DNA of 64,000 nt. It comes from Clostridia bacterium. GTDB taxonomy: Bacteria > Bacillota > Clostridia > Lachnospirales > Lachnospiraceae. The notes beneath the pieces are model-generated. The model saw only the letters and a list, made by a program, of their open reading frames with translations, was not told where the DNA came from and searched no databases. The position numbers were made by a program, and so were the translations under genes. The stretch spans positions 1 to 64,000 of the forward strand of contig CAJTDE010000005.1 in assembly GCA_910574835.1 (NCBI GenBank). Reading direction: 5' to 3'. Below are positions 26,665-36,502 of the stretch, in pieces. Positions within the stretch are counted from its first letter, which is position 1, and every line of letters begins with the position of its first letter.

Positions 26665-27732
26665 ATGATAGACAACAACAGGATTACCAATTGGATTGTA
26701 AAGTACAAGCGGCAGACGGCAGTTGCCTGTATTCTTCTGTGTCTGGTGGTGGTAGCGGCAATTACCTTGTCAGGAAGGAAGAAAGGGGAAGCGGCTGAGG
26801 CTGAGGCTGCGGCAAGTGTAGGATCGCCGGAGGCGGAAGAAGAGGACGCGGAAGGAGCTGTTGTATCAGCGGCCGGCAGCGGAGAAGGAATGATAGCCGA
26901 ACAGCCGAATGTTCTGGAAAAGGACGCTCATGAGGATGTGAATACAATTGTAGGGCAGTATTTTGACTATATGTCTGCTGGGGATATGGAAGGCATGGCT
27001 ACGGTTGTAGATGAGATCAGCGATGATGAGCGGAATCGGATCTTGGGCTCTCAGGGATTGGTAGAGGGCTATCAGAACATTTCCTGCTATACAAAAAAAG
27101 GATTGGAAGAAAATTCATATGTTGTTTTTGTTTATTATGAGTTGAAGTTCCAGCAGATTGAGACGGCAGCGCCGGGGCTTTCCCCGCTTTATGTATATAC
27201 CAATGAAGAGGGAAATCTGTGTATCATGAAGAAGGAGGCCAGCCAAGAGCTTACGGACTATGTAGAGCAGATAGCCGAGGGCGAGGATGTACAGGCTCTT
27301 CGGAAAGAGGTAAAACAGAAGTACGAGGAAGCAAAGGCGGCAGACGAGAACCTCGCAAAGCAGGAAGAGCGCTACGTGCGTCTGTCCTCCGAACCTGAGG
27401 AGGAACCGGCAGAGGTTGCCGATGCAGGAGAGGAAACGCCGGCAGAAGGTGAGGAAGCGCCGGAAGAGACAGCTCCTGAGCCGGAAGAAGAGACGCCGGA
27501 GGAGACACCGGAAGAAGAGCCGGCGGATTCAGGAGAAGCAACTGCTCAGAATCGGGAAACACGGTTTACGGAAAGTGTACGTCTGCGTGCGGAACCCAGC
27601 ACAGAGGCGGAATATCTGGGAACAGCTTACCAGGGTGAGCATGTAACACAGATTGAAAGCTATGGCGACGGCTGGAGCAAGATAAAGTACAACGATAAGG
27701 AATGTTATTGCAAGACAGAGTTTTTGGAATAA
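26665..27732 (+). CDS. Membrane-anchored SH3-domain protein
   Basis: 355-aa protein with one N-terminal membrane helix (about residues 17-34) and an extracytoplasmic part. Residues about 75-185 form an NTF2-like fold (NTIVGQYFDYMSAGDMEGMA, FVYYELKFQQIE). A long helix and a Glu/Pro-rich linker (residues about 240-290) lead to a C-terminal bacterial SH3 domain (SVRLRAEPSTEAEYLGTAYQ, DGWSKIKYN, CKTEFL), which usually binds cell-wall peptides. Role in envelope homeostasis is inferred only. It ends at a bidirectional terminator facing the FliD-like gene. Confidence 0.8.
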   Translation: MIDNNRITNWIVKYKRQTAVACILLCLVVVAAITLSGRKKGEAAEAEAAASVGSPEAEEEDAEGAVVSAAGSGEGMIAEQPNVLEKDAHEDVNTIVGQYFDYMSAGDMEGMATVVDEISDDERNRILGSQGLVEGYQNISCYTKKGLEENSYVVFVYYELKFQQIETAAPGLSPLYVYTNEEGNLCIMKKEASQELTDYVEQIAEGEDVQALRKEVKQKYEEAKAADENLAKQEERYVRLSSEPEEEPAEVADAGEETPAEGEEAPEETAPEPEEETPEETPEEEPADSGEATAQNRETRFTESVRLRAEPSTEAEYLGTAYQGEHVTQIESYGDGWSKIKYNDKECYCKTEFLE

Positions 27733-27744
27733 AGAAGAATGTAA

Positions 27745-27781
27745 AAAGCGGCAGAACTCGTAAAAAGTCCTGCCGCTTTTG
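27745..27781. terminator. Bidirectional terminator
   Basis: AAAAAGCGGCAG...CTGCCGCTTTT stem serves both the SH3-protein gene (+) and the convergent FliD-like gene (-). Confidence 0.8.
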
Positions 27782-27792
27782 GCGTGTCTTAG

Positions 27793-28677
27793 CTACACAA
27801 GAGTGTTGAGCATAGAACCTACAGCATAATAATTCGTAAGGTTATAGGCGCCGCCCAACGCAAATTTGGAGAAAATTTCAAAGTCATCCAAATCACTGAT
27901 GGAATTTGCCTTGCTTTCCTTCTCTGCAACTCCGGCGATCTTTTCGACGGAGGCATGATCCAGAATATAGCTTGCCTTGGAAGCGGCACGCTCTGCAAGA
28001 CCAAACTGACCGCCCATGATATCCTTTACGGAATTGTAGTTTTCATCCAGAGTTTCTTTCAGCTTTTTCTCATCTACCTCAAGATTTCCGGACTTGTCAA
28101 AGCTTAAGCCGATTCTGCTCATTGCATCCTCCGTAGTCAGAGCATTCTTAAGAGAATTTAACTGTCTTGCTACGGTAGAGCTGCGATCAGAATTGCTCTC
28201 CAGGAAAGAAACAGCGCTGTTGTAGGCTTTAGCAAAATCCTTTACGGCAGAAATAATATCTTCCTTTGCCTTGTCAACAGCTGCCTGGGCAGCGGCCTTA
28301 TCCTCATCGGTGTTTGCACGCTGCAGATCCTTCATAGCCGTCTCGTATTTGGAAAATACATTGTTGCGGCTGCCAAGGCGCAGCTTATCGGATGCAGACT
28401 CCAGAGAGGTCAGGTTGTGCTTATAGCTCAGCAGGAATGTGGAGGTACTGGAAGAACGAGAGGTACTTGTATTGTAAGTAGAAGTACTCGTCGTACTGCT
28501 CGTATCCTTTTTGTCTGACGTAGAGGAAGTACTGCCGGAGGTTTTGTTTGTCTCAGAGCCTTCGGATGTATCTATCCCCAGATGGTCTTCCAGCTTTTTC
28601 TTGTCAGCATATGCCTGATCTACCCAAGACTGATATTCATTGTTGCTGCCGAAACCAGATACTGCACTGATTGCCAT
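27793..28677 (-). CDS. FliD-like (flagellar cap C-domain) protein without flagellar context
   Basis: 294-aa protein without a signal peptide. After a short N-terminal part come about 45 residues of Ser/Thr-rich low complexity (residues about 37-81). The rest resembles the C-terminal domain of flagellar cap protein FliD: VKDFAKAYNSAVSFLES, then IGLSFDKSGNLEVDEKKLKE and a final helix with GLAERAASKASYIL. It is far shorter than true FliD (about 450-900 aa), and no flagellar gene is nearby. The start follows AAAGGAG on the minus strand. Either an orphan secreted hook-associated-type protein or a helical protein that only resembles FliD. Confidence 0.6.
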   Translation of the reverse strand: MAISAVSGFGSNNEYQSWVDQAYADKKKLEDHLGIDTSEGSETNKTSGSTSSTSDKKDTSSTTSTSTYNTSTSRSSSTSTFLLSYKHNLTSLESASDKLRLGSRNNVFSKYETAMKDLQRANTDEDKAAAQAAVDKAKEDIISAVKDFAKAYNSAVSFLESNSDRSSTVARQLNSLKNALTTEDAMSRIGLSFDKSGNLEVDEKKLKETLDENYNSVKDIMGGQFGLAERAASKASYILDHASVEKIAGVAEKESKANSISDLDDFEIFSKFALGGAYNLTNYYAVGSMLNTLV

Positions 28678-28909
28678 ATTTTCAACTCCTTTCTGGTATA
28701 AAATACCGTATTATATGCTTTTTTGGACGATGGAAGTCCAGGAAAGCCTCCATTTGAAAGAATACCTTCTTTCTATTATATATATCGACAGAAATGAAAA
28801 AAAGAAAATAAAAGAGTAATAAAAGACCATATATTTTATCCTGAAATGAGAATAAAAGCGGCAAATCTCCATATCCTAAGGACAGATCAATCAAGGAGGA
28901 GCTTTTGTT

Positions 28910-29347
28910 ATGCTTACAAGTGCGGATTTGGCGGTGCTCAACGAGGCATACCGCAACAGTAAAATGGGAGTGGAAGCAATTAATGCAGTTATCAGTAAGG
29001 TTTATGATGAGGATTTGGCATTGGATCTGAACCGGCAGGCAGTGCGTTTTCTTTCTTTTGAGGATAAGGTGACAGAAAAGATCCGCAAGGCGAATGAACG
29101 GCCGGAACAGGAGTCGCCGGTAGGAAAAGCCATGTTATGGACCTCCATCCAGGCAAATACCCTTTTAAATACAAGTACGGAACATGTGGCGGATCTGATG
29201 ATTCAGGGAAATACACGCGGGATTACCGATCTGATGAAGGCAGTGAAAGCCAATAAAGGGGCAAAAAAAGAATACTGCGAGCTGGCGGAGGAGCTAATGG
29301 ACTTTGAGGAGAAGAATATTGCACAGTTAAAGAGCTATTTAAAGTAG
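28910..29347 (+). CDS. Small all-helical protein, not recognised
   Basis: 145-aa soluble protein predicted to be a helix bundle (ADLAVLNEAYRNSKMGVEAI, MLWTSIQANTLLNTSTEHVA, EYCELAEELMDFEEKNIAQL). The pattern recalls ferritin-like or DUF2383-like four-helix bundles, but no clear set of metal ligands is visible. The N terminus has AGGAGG 9 nt upstream. It is transcribed away from the FliD-like gene, with 230 bp between the two starts. Function unknown. Confidence 0.75.
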   Translation: MLTSADLAVLNEAYRNSKMGVEAINAVISKVYDEDLALDLNRQAVRFLSFEDKVTEKIRKANERPEQESPVGKAMLWTSIQANTLLNTSTEHVADLMIQGNTRGITDLMKAVKANKGAKKEYCELAEELMDFEEKNIAQLKSYLK

Positions 29348-29426
29348 AAGCTTTTTGATTGCAGGAAAAAAATCTCTCCATCCAAGAAAAAGCAAAAAAG
29401 GGAAGAAATGCATTGAAGAAAATTGA

Positions 29427-30920
<1,494 letters not shown>

Positions 30921-30939
30921 AAGAGCAGTCAGAGGCAGC

Positions 30940-30980
30940 GGCACTGCCGTGGAAAATATTTTCTGCGGCGGTGCCTTTTT
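30940..30980 (+). terminator. Terminator of gdhA
   Basis: GGCACTGCCG...GCGGCGGTGCC stem with a T5 tract. Confidence 0.85.
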
Positions 30981-31009
30981 GTTGCTTTATGGGCGCAGAA
31001 GCGCTTTTA

Positions 31010-31035
31010 TTACCGTTCACTTTTGGCCGTAACGC
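31010..31035. repeat. Family C degenerate palindrome
   Basis: ATTACCGTTCAC and, a few bases on, GGCCGTAAC; a weak member of the family at 19032-19173. Confidence 0.35.
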
Positions 31036-31082
31036 AATTTTCATCATTTTTACAGATTTACATATTTGTCAAGAGAAAACAC

Positions 31083-31111
31083 TTGACACAGCATCTGTTT
31101 TCATGTATGAT
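31083..31111 (+). promoter_or_regulatory. Promoter of the ylxM-ffh cluster
   Basis: TTGACA (31083-31088), 17-bp spacer, TATGAT (31106-31111), only about 15 nt before the ribosome binding site, giving a very short leader. Confidence 0.75.
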
Positions 31112-31131
31112 AAGTCAGGCAGGTGATAAGC

Positions 31132-31464
31132 ATGGAAAAGATTCTGGAGCAGACACTGCTGTATGATTTCTATGGAGAGCTTTTGACCAAGCATCAGAAG
31201 CAGATATACGAGGATGTAGTCCTTAACGATTACTCCTTCAGCGAGATAGCCGAGGAACGCGGTATCAGCCGTCAGGGCGTTCACGATCTGGTCAAGCGGT
31301 GCAACCGGATACTTAAGGAATACGAAGCCAAACTTCATCTGGTAGAGCGGTTTCTGACCATGAAGGGCCGGATCGAAGAGATTGAGCGGTTCCTAAGGGA
31401 TACCGAAGAGCCGGATAAGGAACAGCTTGTCCGGCAGCTACAGGACATATTGGAGAATTTGTAG
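31132..31464 (+). CDS. ylxM: YlxM family SRP-associated regulator
   Basis: 110-aa sigma-70 region-4-like helix-turn-helix protein (NDYSFSEIAEERGISRQGVH) encoded directly before ffh, as in most Firmicutes. It is thought to modulate the signal recognition particle. A C-terminal coiled coil follows (RIEEIERFL). I prefer ATG 31132 (AGGTGAT upstream) to a GTG at 31123. The stop codon lies immediately before the ffh ATG. Confidence 0.9.
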   Translation: MEKILEQTLLYDFYGELLTKHQKQIYEDVVLNDYSFSEIAEERGISRQGVHDLVKRCNRILKEYEAKLHLVERFLTMKGRIEEIERFLRDTEEPDKEQLVRQLQDILENL

Positions 31465-32814
31465 ATGGCATTTGAAAGTTTATCCGATAAATTGCAAAAT
31501 GTATTCAAGAGTCTGCGGGGCAAGGGCCGTCTCACCGAGGCCGATGTAAAAGCAGCCTTAAAGGAAGTAAAGATGGCTCTTTTGGAGGCTGACGTAAGCT
31601 TCAAGGTGGTAAAGCAGTTCATTAAGTCTGTGGAAGGACGGGCCGTGGGAGCCGATGTGATGAACAGCCTGACGCCGGGACAGATGGTGATTAAGATTGT
31701 CCATGAGGAAATGATTAACCTTATGGGAAGCGAAACCACGGAGCTAAAGCTAAAAGGCGGCAATGAGGTAACCATCCTTATGATGATGGGACTCCAGGGC
31801 GCCGGTAAAACCACCACGGCGGCAAAGATTGCCGGAAAGCTCAAGAGCAAGGGAAGAAAGCCCTTACTGGTGGCCTGTGACGTCTACCGTCCGGCTGCTA
31901 TCAAGCAGCTCCAGGTAAACGGAGAAAAGCAAGGCGTGGAAGTATTTGCTATGGGCGAGAACCAGAAGCCGGTGAATATTGCCAAGGGCGCCTATGAGCA
32001 CGCAAGGAAGAACGGTTTTAACGTACTGATCTTGGACACGGCAGGCCGTCTTCATGTAGATGAGGATATGATGGCGGAGCTTCAGGAGATAGCGGCCAAT
32101 CTGGAGATAGACCAGGCGCTTCTGACCGTAGATGCCATGACCGGCCAGGACGCAGTTAACGTGGCGAGCACCTTTGACGAAAAAATTGGAATTGACGGAG
32201 TTATCCTCACCAAGCTGGACGGCGATACACGAGGCGGAGCAGCCTTGTCCATCAAGGCCGTAACAGGAAAGCCGATTCTTTATGTAGGCATGGGAGAAAA
32301 GCTAAGCGATTTGGAGCAGTTCTACCCGGACCGCATGGCTTCTCGTATCCTGGGTATGGGCGATGTACTGACCCTCATTGAAAAGGCCCAGGAATCCGTG
32401 GATGAGGAAAAGGCCAAAGCCATGACCCAGAAGCTGAAAAAAGCACAGTTTGGCTTTGACGACTATCTGGAAAGCATGAACCAGATGCGTAAGATGGGAG
32501 GTTTGACAAGTGTTCTCTCCATGATGCCCGGCGTAGGCAGCCAGTTAAAGGGCTTAGAGGATGCTATTGATGAGAAGAAGATGGCGCAGATTGAAGCCAT
32601 TATTCTTTCCATGACGCCGAAGGAACGCTCCAATCCGGAGATTTTGAATCCCTCCCGGAAGCACCGTATCGCCAAGGGCGCAGGAGTGGATATAGCGGAA
32701 GTTAACCGGCTGGTAAAGCAGTTTGACCAGATGCGCAAGATGATGAAGCAGATGCCCGGTATGATGGGCGGCAAAGGTTTTGGTAAAAGGGGACGTTTCC
32801 GAATGCCCTTTTAA
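31465..32814 (+). CDS. ffh: Signal recognition particle protein Ffh
   Basis: 449-aa SRP54 GTPase that, with 4.5S/scRNA, targets nascent membrane proteins to FtsY and SecYEG. N domain, then G1 GLQGAGKTTTAAKIA, G2 region DVYRPAAIKQL, G3 DTAGRLH, G4 TKLDGDTRGG, and a methionine-rich M domain from about residue 320 ending in QMPGMMGGKGFGKR. Normal length. It is translationally coupled to ylxM. Confidence 0.97.
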   Translation: MAFESLSDKLQNVFKSLRGKGRLTEADVKAALKEVKMALLEADVSFKVVKQFIKSVEGRAVGADVMNSLTPGQMVIKIVHEEMINLMGSETTELKLKGGNEVTILMMMGLQGAGKTTTAAKIAGKLKSKGRKPLLVACDVYRPAAIKQLQVNGEKQGVEVFAMGENQKPVNIAKGAYEHARKNGFNVLILDTAGRLHVDEDMMAELQEIAANLEIDQALLTVDAMTGQDAVNVASTFDEKIGIDGVILTKLDGDTRGGAALSIKAVTGKPILYVGMGEKLSDLEQFYPDRMASRILGMGDVLTLIEKAQESVDEEKAKAMTQKLKKAQFGFDDYLESMNQMRKMGGLTSVLSMMPGVGSQLKGLEDAIDEKKMAQIEAIILSMTPKERSNPEILNPSRKHRIAKGAGVDIAEVNRLVKQFDQMRKMMKQMPGMMGGKGFGKRGRFRMPF

Positions 32815-32860
32815 CATATAAGAAAACAAAAGAAGAATTATATTTTGGAGGTGAAAAGAA

Positions 32861-33106
32861 ATGGCAGTAAAAATCAGATTGAGAAGAATGGGTCAGAAGA
32901 AAGCTCCTTTCTATAGAATTATCGTAGCAGATTCCAGATCCCCGAGAGACGGCAGATTCATCGAGGAGATCGGAACCTACGATCCGAGCACGGACCCCAG
33001 CACATTCAACGTAGATGTTGAGGCAGCCAAGAAGTGGCTGAACAACGGCGCACAGCCCACAGAGGTTGTAGGAAAGATCTTAAAGGCAGCCGGTGTTGAA
33101 AAATAA
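32861..33106 (+). CDS. rpsP: 30S ribosomal protein S16
   Basis: 81-aa protein of the small subunit, beginning [20 protein letters not shown] and including [17 protein letters not shown], both diagnostic. ATG after TTGGAGGTG. It is the third gene of the ffh cluster. Confidence 0.97.
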   Translation: MAVKIRLRRMGQKKAPFYRIIVADSRSPRDGRFIEEIGTYDPSTDPSTFNVDVEAAKKWLNNGAQPTEVVGKILKAAGVEK

Positions 33107-33182
33107 ACCGCAAAGCTTTGGAAAGGCAACAGCGTAGCTGCTGTTCTGAAAAGAGCGGCAGCATCGCATTCGGAGGAAAAAC

Positions 33183-33413
33183 ATGAAAGAATTAGTAGAG
33201 GTGATTGCAAAATCACTGGTAGAGCATCCGGAAGAAGTTGCTGTGACAGAGACGGAGAATGAGAAAACCATTCTCGTTGAGCTTCGCGTGGCACCGTCCG
33301 ATATGGGAAAGGTGATCGGCAAACAGGGCCGTATCGCAAAAGCGATCCGCTGTGTGGTAAAAGCAGCAGCATCAAAGGAAGAAAAGAAAGTTGTAGTGGA
33401 GATTCTCCAGTAG
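33183..33413 (+). CDS. khpA: KH-domain RNA-binding protein KhpA (YlqC)
   Basis: 76-aa single KH domain with the GxxG loop IGKQGRIAKAIR. In Firmicutes it pairs with KhpB (Jag) and affects cell elongation and division. Position between rpsP and rimM is conserved. AGGAGG-like site upstream. Confidence 0.93.
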   Translation: MKELVEVIAKSLVEHPEEVAVTETENEKTILVELRVAPSDMGKVIGKQGRIAKAIRCVVKAAASKEEKKVVVEILQ

Positions 33414-33435
33414 AATTTATCACGGAACACAGACA

Positions 33436-33461
33436 GGCGGGTGGAAACACCCGCTGTTTTT
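33436..33461 (+). terminator. Terminator or attenuator between khpA and rimM
   Basis: GCGGGTG GAAA CACCCGC followed by TGTTTTT. As rimM has no obvious own promoter in the 50 bp left, it may act as a partial attenuator inside the cluster. Confidence 0.7.
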
Positions 33462-33514
33462 CACAAATAGAGGGACAAGACAGAATGGACAGAACAGGCG
33501 GAAAGGAGAAAAGC

Positions 33515-34024
33515 ATGGAGTCATATTTAAGAGTAGGCGTCATTGCTTCCACGCATGGCTTAAAAGGCGAAGTTAAGGTGTTTCCCACCACAGACGATCC
33601 GGAACGCTTCCGTGAGCTGAAAGAAGTACTTCTGGATATCGGACAAGAATACAAGCCCCTGGAAGTGACCGATGTGAAGTTTTTCAAAAACCAGGTCATT
33701 TTAAAATTCCGGGAGTTTCAGAATATTAATGAAGTAGAGCAGTATAGGGGAAAAGATCTGCTGGTGACACGGGATCAGGCAGTTCCTCTTAAGGAGAATG
33801 AGAACTTTATCACGGATCTCATTGATATGGAGGTTTATACGGATGAGGGCGGACGTTTGGGGACACTGACAGACGTTCTGCGGACAGGGGCCAACGATGT
33901 CTATGTGGTAGAGACAGAGGAGGGAAAGGAAGTGCTTCTTCCGGCCATTGGGTCCTGTATTCTCGACGTGGACGTAGAGAAGGGACGGATGACCGTGCAT
34001 ATATTGGAAGGATTGTTGGAGTAA
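33515..34024 (+). CDS. rimM: Ribosome maturation factor RimM
   Basis: 169-aa 16S-processing factor for the 30S head, binding S19. Seen: N-terminal RimM domain with GVIASTHGLKGEVKVFPTTD, and the PRC-barrel part with DLIDMEVYTDEGGRLGTL and LLPAIGSCILDVD. ATG 33515 follows AAAGGAG; an earlier in-frame ATG at 33485 has no site. Its TAA overlaps the trmD ATG (TAATG). Confidence 0.94.
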   Translation: MESYLRVGVIASTHGLKGEVKVFPTTDDPERFRELKEVLLDIGQEYKPLEVTDVKFFKNQVILKFREFQNINEVEQYRGKDLLVTRDQAVPLKENENFITDLIDMEVYTDEGGRLGTLTDVLRTGANDVYVVETEEGKEVLLPAIGSCILDVDVEKGRMTVHILEGLLE

Positions 34025-35106
34025 TGAATTATCATGTTTTAACCCTATTTCCGGAAATGATTGAGCAGGGGCTTCACACAAGCATCCTGGGCCGCGCGAT
34101 GGAAAAGGGAATCATCAGTCTGAAGGCTGTGGATATCCGTGATTATACGGAAGATAAGCACAGAAAGGCAGACGATTACCCTTACGGCGGCGGAGCCGGT
34201 ATGGTGATGCAGGCGGAGCCGGTCTTTCGGGCCTGCCAGGCGGTACAGGGTCATATAAAAGGAAAGAAGGCACGGGTTATTTACACAACGCCCCAGGGAA
34301 GAGTTTTCGATCAGAAGCTGGCGGAGGAATTGTCAAGGGAAGAGGATTTGATTTTTCTCTGTGGCCATTATGAGGGAATCGACGAGCGCGTACTGGAGGA
34401 AGCAGTGACAGACTATGTGTCCATTGGCGACTATGTGCTCACAGGGGGAGAGCTTCCGGCTATGGTGATGATAGATGCCATTTCACGCCTGGTTCCCAAA
34501 GTTTTGAATAATGAGGCGTCGGCGGAATTTGAGACCTTCCGTGACAATCTGCTGGAGTATCCCCAGTACAGCCGTCCGGAGGTGTGGAACGGAAAGCCTG
34601 TTCCCAAGGTATTGCTTAGCGGAAATCACGATCGAATCGAAGATTGGCGGAGAGAACAGTCGATACTGCGTACCAAACTGCACCGCCCGGATCTCTATGA
34701 AAAGTATCAAAAAAATCAGGAGATAGCAAAAAAGATAAAAAAGCCGGCTAAAAATCGATTAAAAACGATTATAATAGATAAATTATTGGAGCCGGAGGGT
34801 GATTTTCAATACCTCTGGTGGAAGGAATTTCAGGAATTTATTCGGGAGCGGGGCTTACCGTTGATTTTTGCGGCAGAAACAGGGATAGAACGTTATCGCA
34901 GGATCATACGGGAAGAAAAGCTGAAAAGACAAGAGGTACTTGTTTTTACGGGCACTGTGGAGGGAGTGCTTACTGCACGGGAAGACAAGCTTCGTATCAT
35001 TTACTTTCCGATAGACGAGGAAGAGCAGGAGCCAAAAGGATTGATATATTATAGGAAGATTTCCGATCTTTTGGAAGGAATTTCCGTCATCCGCAGCCTC
35101 ACCTGA
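34024..35106 (+). CDS. trmD: tRNA (guanine-N1)-methyltransferase TrmD with long C-terminal extension
   Basis: SPOUT enzyme making m1G37 in tRNAs to prevent +1 frameshifting. The catalytic part (residues 1 to about 240) is complete: LTLFPEM, DDYPYGGGAGMVM, LCGHYEGIDERV, the knot IGDYVLTGGELPAM, and HPQYSRP-like YPQYSRPEVW. The family normally ends near 240-250 aa, but here the frame runs to 360 aa. The extra ~120 residues (linker KKIKKPAKNR, then WWKEFQEFIRERGLPLIFAA and VLVFTGTVEGVLTAREDKL) form a mixed alpha/beta segment I do not recognise. Overlaps rimM by one base. Confidence 0.93.
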   Translation: MNYHVLTLFPEMIEQGLHTSILGRAMEKGIISLKAVDIRDYTEDKHRKADDYPYGGGAGMVMQAEPVFRACQAVQGHIKGKKARVIYTTPQGRVFDQKLAEELSREEDLIFLCGHYEGIDERVLEEAVTDYVSIGDYVLTGGELPAMVMIDAISRLVPKVLNNEASAEFETFRDNLLEYPQYSRPEVWNGKPVPKVLLSGNHDRIEDWRREQSILRTKLHRPDLYEKYQKNQEIAKKIKKPAKNRLKTIIIDKLLEPEGDFQYLWWKEFQEFIRERGLPLIFAAETGIERYRRIIREEKLKRQEVLVFTGTVEGVLTAREDKLRIIYFPIDEEEQEPKGLIYYRKISDLLEGISVIRSLT

Positions 35107-35136
35107 ATGATTTGCCTATTACACGCTATTATGCCG

Positions 35137-35163
35137 GTTACCGTTCGCTCTGTGACCGGTAAC
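35137..35163. repeat. Family C solo palindrome
   Basis: GTTACCGTTCGCTCTGTGACCGGTAAC between trmD and rplS; 10 of 12 positions pair across a 3-nt centre. Nothing else is recognised in the 290 bp between these genes. Confidence 0.5.
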
Positions 35164-35395
35164 TTATGCCGCACCGCAACACCGTTATCATACCATTGCG
35201 CCAAAAAAATCTCTTGCATTTCCTGTCTCCATGTGGTAGAATAACATACGTTGTGATAAAAGAGATGGTCCGCTGCCATAGAAAGCAAAAGGAAAGCCAA
35301 GAGGCAGAAAGCAGACACGCGCCGGCCTCCGGTGCGGCTTTGGAACCTTAAGAATATGGTAAGAACATCCGGAACAAAAAGGAGGAAGCAACGAA

Positions 35396-35743
35396 ATGAA
35401 CGAGATTATTAAGAGCATCGAAGCCGCTCAGTTGAAGGCAGAGCCGCCCCAGTTCCGTGTGGGAGATACCGTAAAGGTATATGGTAAGATCAAAGAGGGA
35501 AACCGCGAGAGAATCCAGGTCTTTGAAGGAATCGTCCTTAAAAAGCAGGGCGGAGGAGCCAGAGAGACCTTTACCGTAAGAAAGAACTCCAACGGCGTAG
35601 GCGTTGAAAAGACATGGCCCTTACATTCCCCCAACGTAGAGAAGGTGGAAGTAGTGCGCCGCGGTAAGGTAAGACGTGCAAAGCTGACTTACTTAAGAGG
35701 TCGTGTAGGCAAGCGTGCTAAGGTAAAAGAATTAGTAAAATAA
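35396..35743 (+). CDS. rplS: 50S ribosomal protein L19
   Basis: 115-aa large-subunit protein. Diagnostic: [52 protein letters not shown] and [23 protein letters not shown] upstream. It follows trmD as in most Firmicutes and ends at a strong terminator. Confidence 0.97.
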   Translation: MNEIIKSIEAAQLKAEPPQFRVGDTVKVYGKIKEGNRERIQVFEGIVLKKQGGGARETFTVRKNSNGVGVEKTWPLHSPNVEKVEVVRRGKVRRAKLTYLRGRVGKRAKVKELVK

Positions 35744-35751
35744 TCAAAGCA

Positions 35752-35801
35752 GGGGGGCTGCCGCAAAATACAAAACTATATTTTGCGTCGGTCCCTCTTT
35801 T
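35752..35801 (+). terminator. Terminator of rplS
   Basis: Long stem GGGGGCTGCCGCAAAATA / TATTTTGCGTCGGTCCCTC with a T4 tract. Its CGCAAAATA core is also the core of the family A outer arms. Confidence 0.8.
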
Positions 35802-35901
35802 CATACCCATCCTGAAGGGATATGCATTTACAGGGTACTAGCAGGGGATAATAGGGTAGAATTTAGAAGATAAGAGAACATTAAGTTATAAGGAGAGCAG
35901 C

Positions 35902-36474
35902 ATGGCAGGATTGACCTTTCGGCGGCGGAAAAAGCGGATTAATATCAAAGTGCTCAGGGAAGTCCTTCTATGGATAGGAGAGGCAGCTCTGGCCTTTGGC
36001 TTTGCATGCGTTCTGGTTTACTTTTTCGGTGCGGCCTTAAGTAATGTGGGTCAGTCGATGGAGCCGGCCATCTACAGCGGAGATCGGGTCCTAGTGAATC
36101 GGTTGATTTACCGGGTAAAAGCTCCGAATTATGGAGATTTGATTGTATTTAAGCCAAACGGAAATGAGAATGCCCATTATCATATCAAAAGAGTCGTGGG
36201 ACTGCCCGGTGATACGGTGACTATTGAGAGCGGCCGGGTTTTTATAGATGGTGAGCTTTTAAATGAAGAGATTCTAACAGAAAGCATGAGCGATCCGGGA
36301 GTTGCAGGAGATCCAATCAAGCTTGGCGAGGATGAATATTTTGTTTTGGGAGATAACCGGAACAATAGCGAGGACAGCAGAAGTGCCGATATTGGAAATG
36401 TGCACCGCGAAGATATTATGGGTCTGGCCTGGTTCAACATCACGCCGGGCGAACGCTTTGGGTGGCTTCCGTAG
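35902..36474 (+). CDS. lepB: Signal peptidase I (first copy)
   Basis: 190-aa membrane serine protease that removes signal peptides outside the membrane. One N-terminal membrane helix (residues about 25-45), then the catalytic Ser in VGQSMEPAIYSGDRVLVN, the catalytic Lys in HIKRVVGLPGDTV, and the GEDEYFVLGDNRNNSEDSR box. Normal Gram-positive length. A second lepB lies one gene further on (37388). Confidence 0.95.
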   Translation: MAGLTFRRRKKRINIKVLREVLLWIGEAALAFGFACVLVYFFGAALSNVGQSMEPAIYSGDRVLVNRLIYRVKAPNYGDLIVFKPNGNENAHYHIKRVVGLPGDTVTIESGRVFIDGELLNEEILTESMSDPGVAGDPIKLGEDEYFVLGDNRNNSEDSRSADIGNVHREDIMGLAWFNITPGERFGWLP

Positions 36475-36502
36475 AATATAACCGGAATGGAGAGAATACT
36501 CT

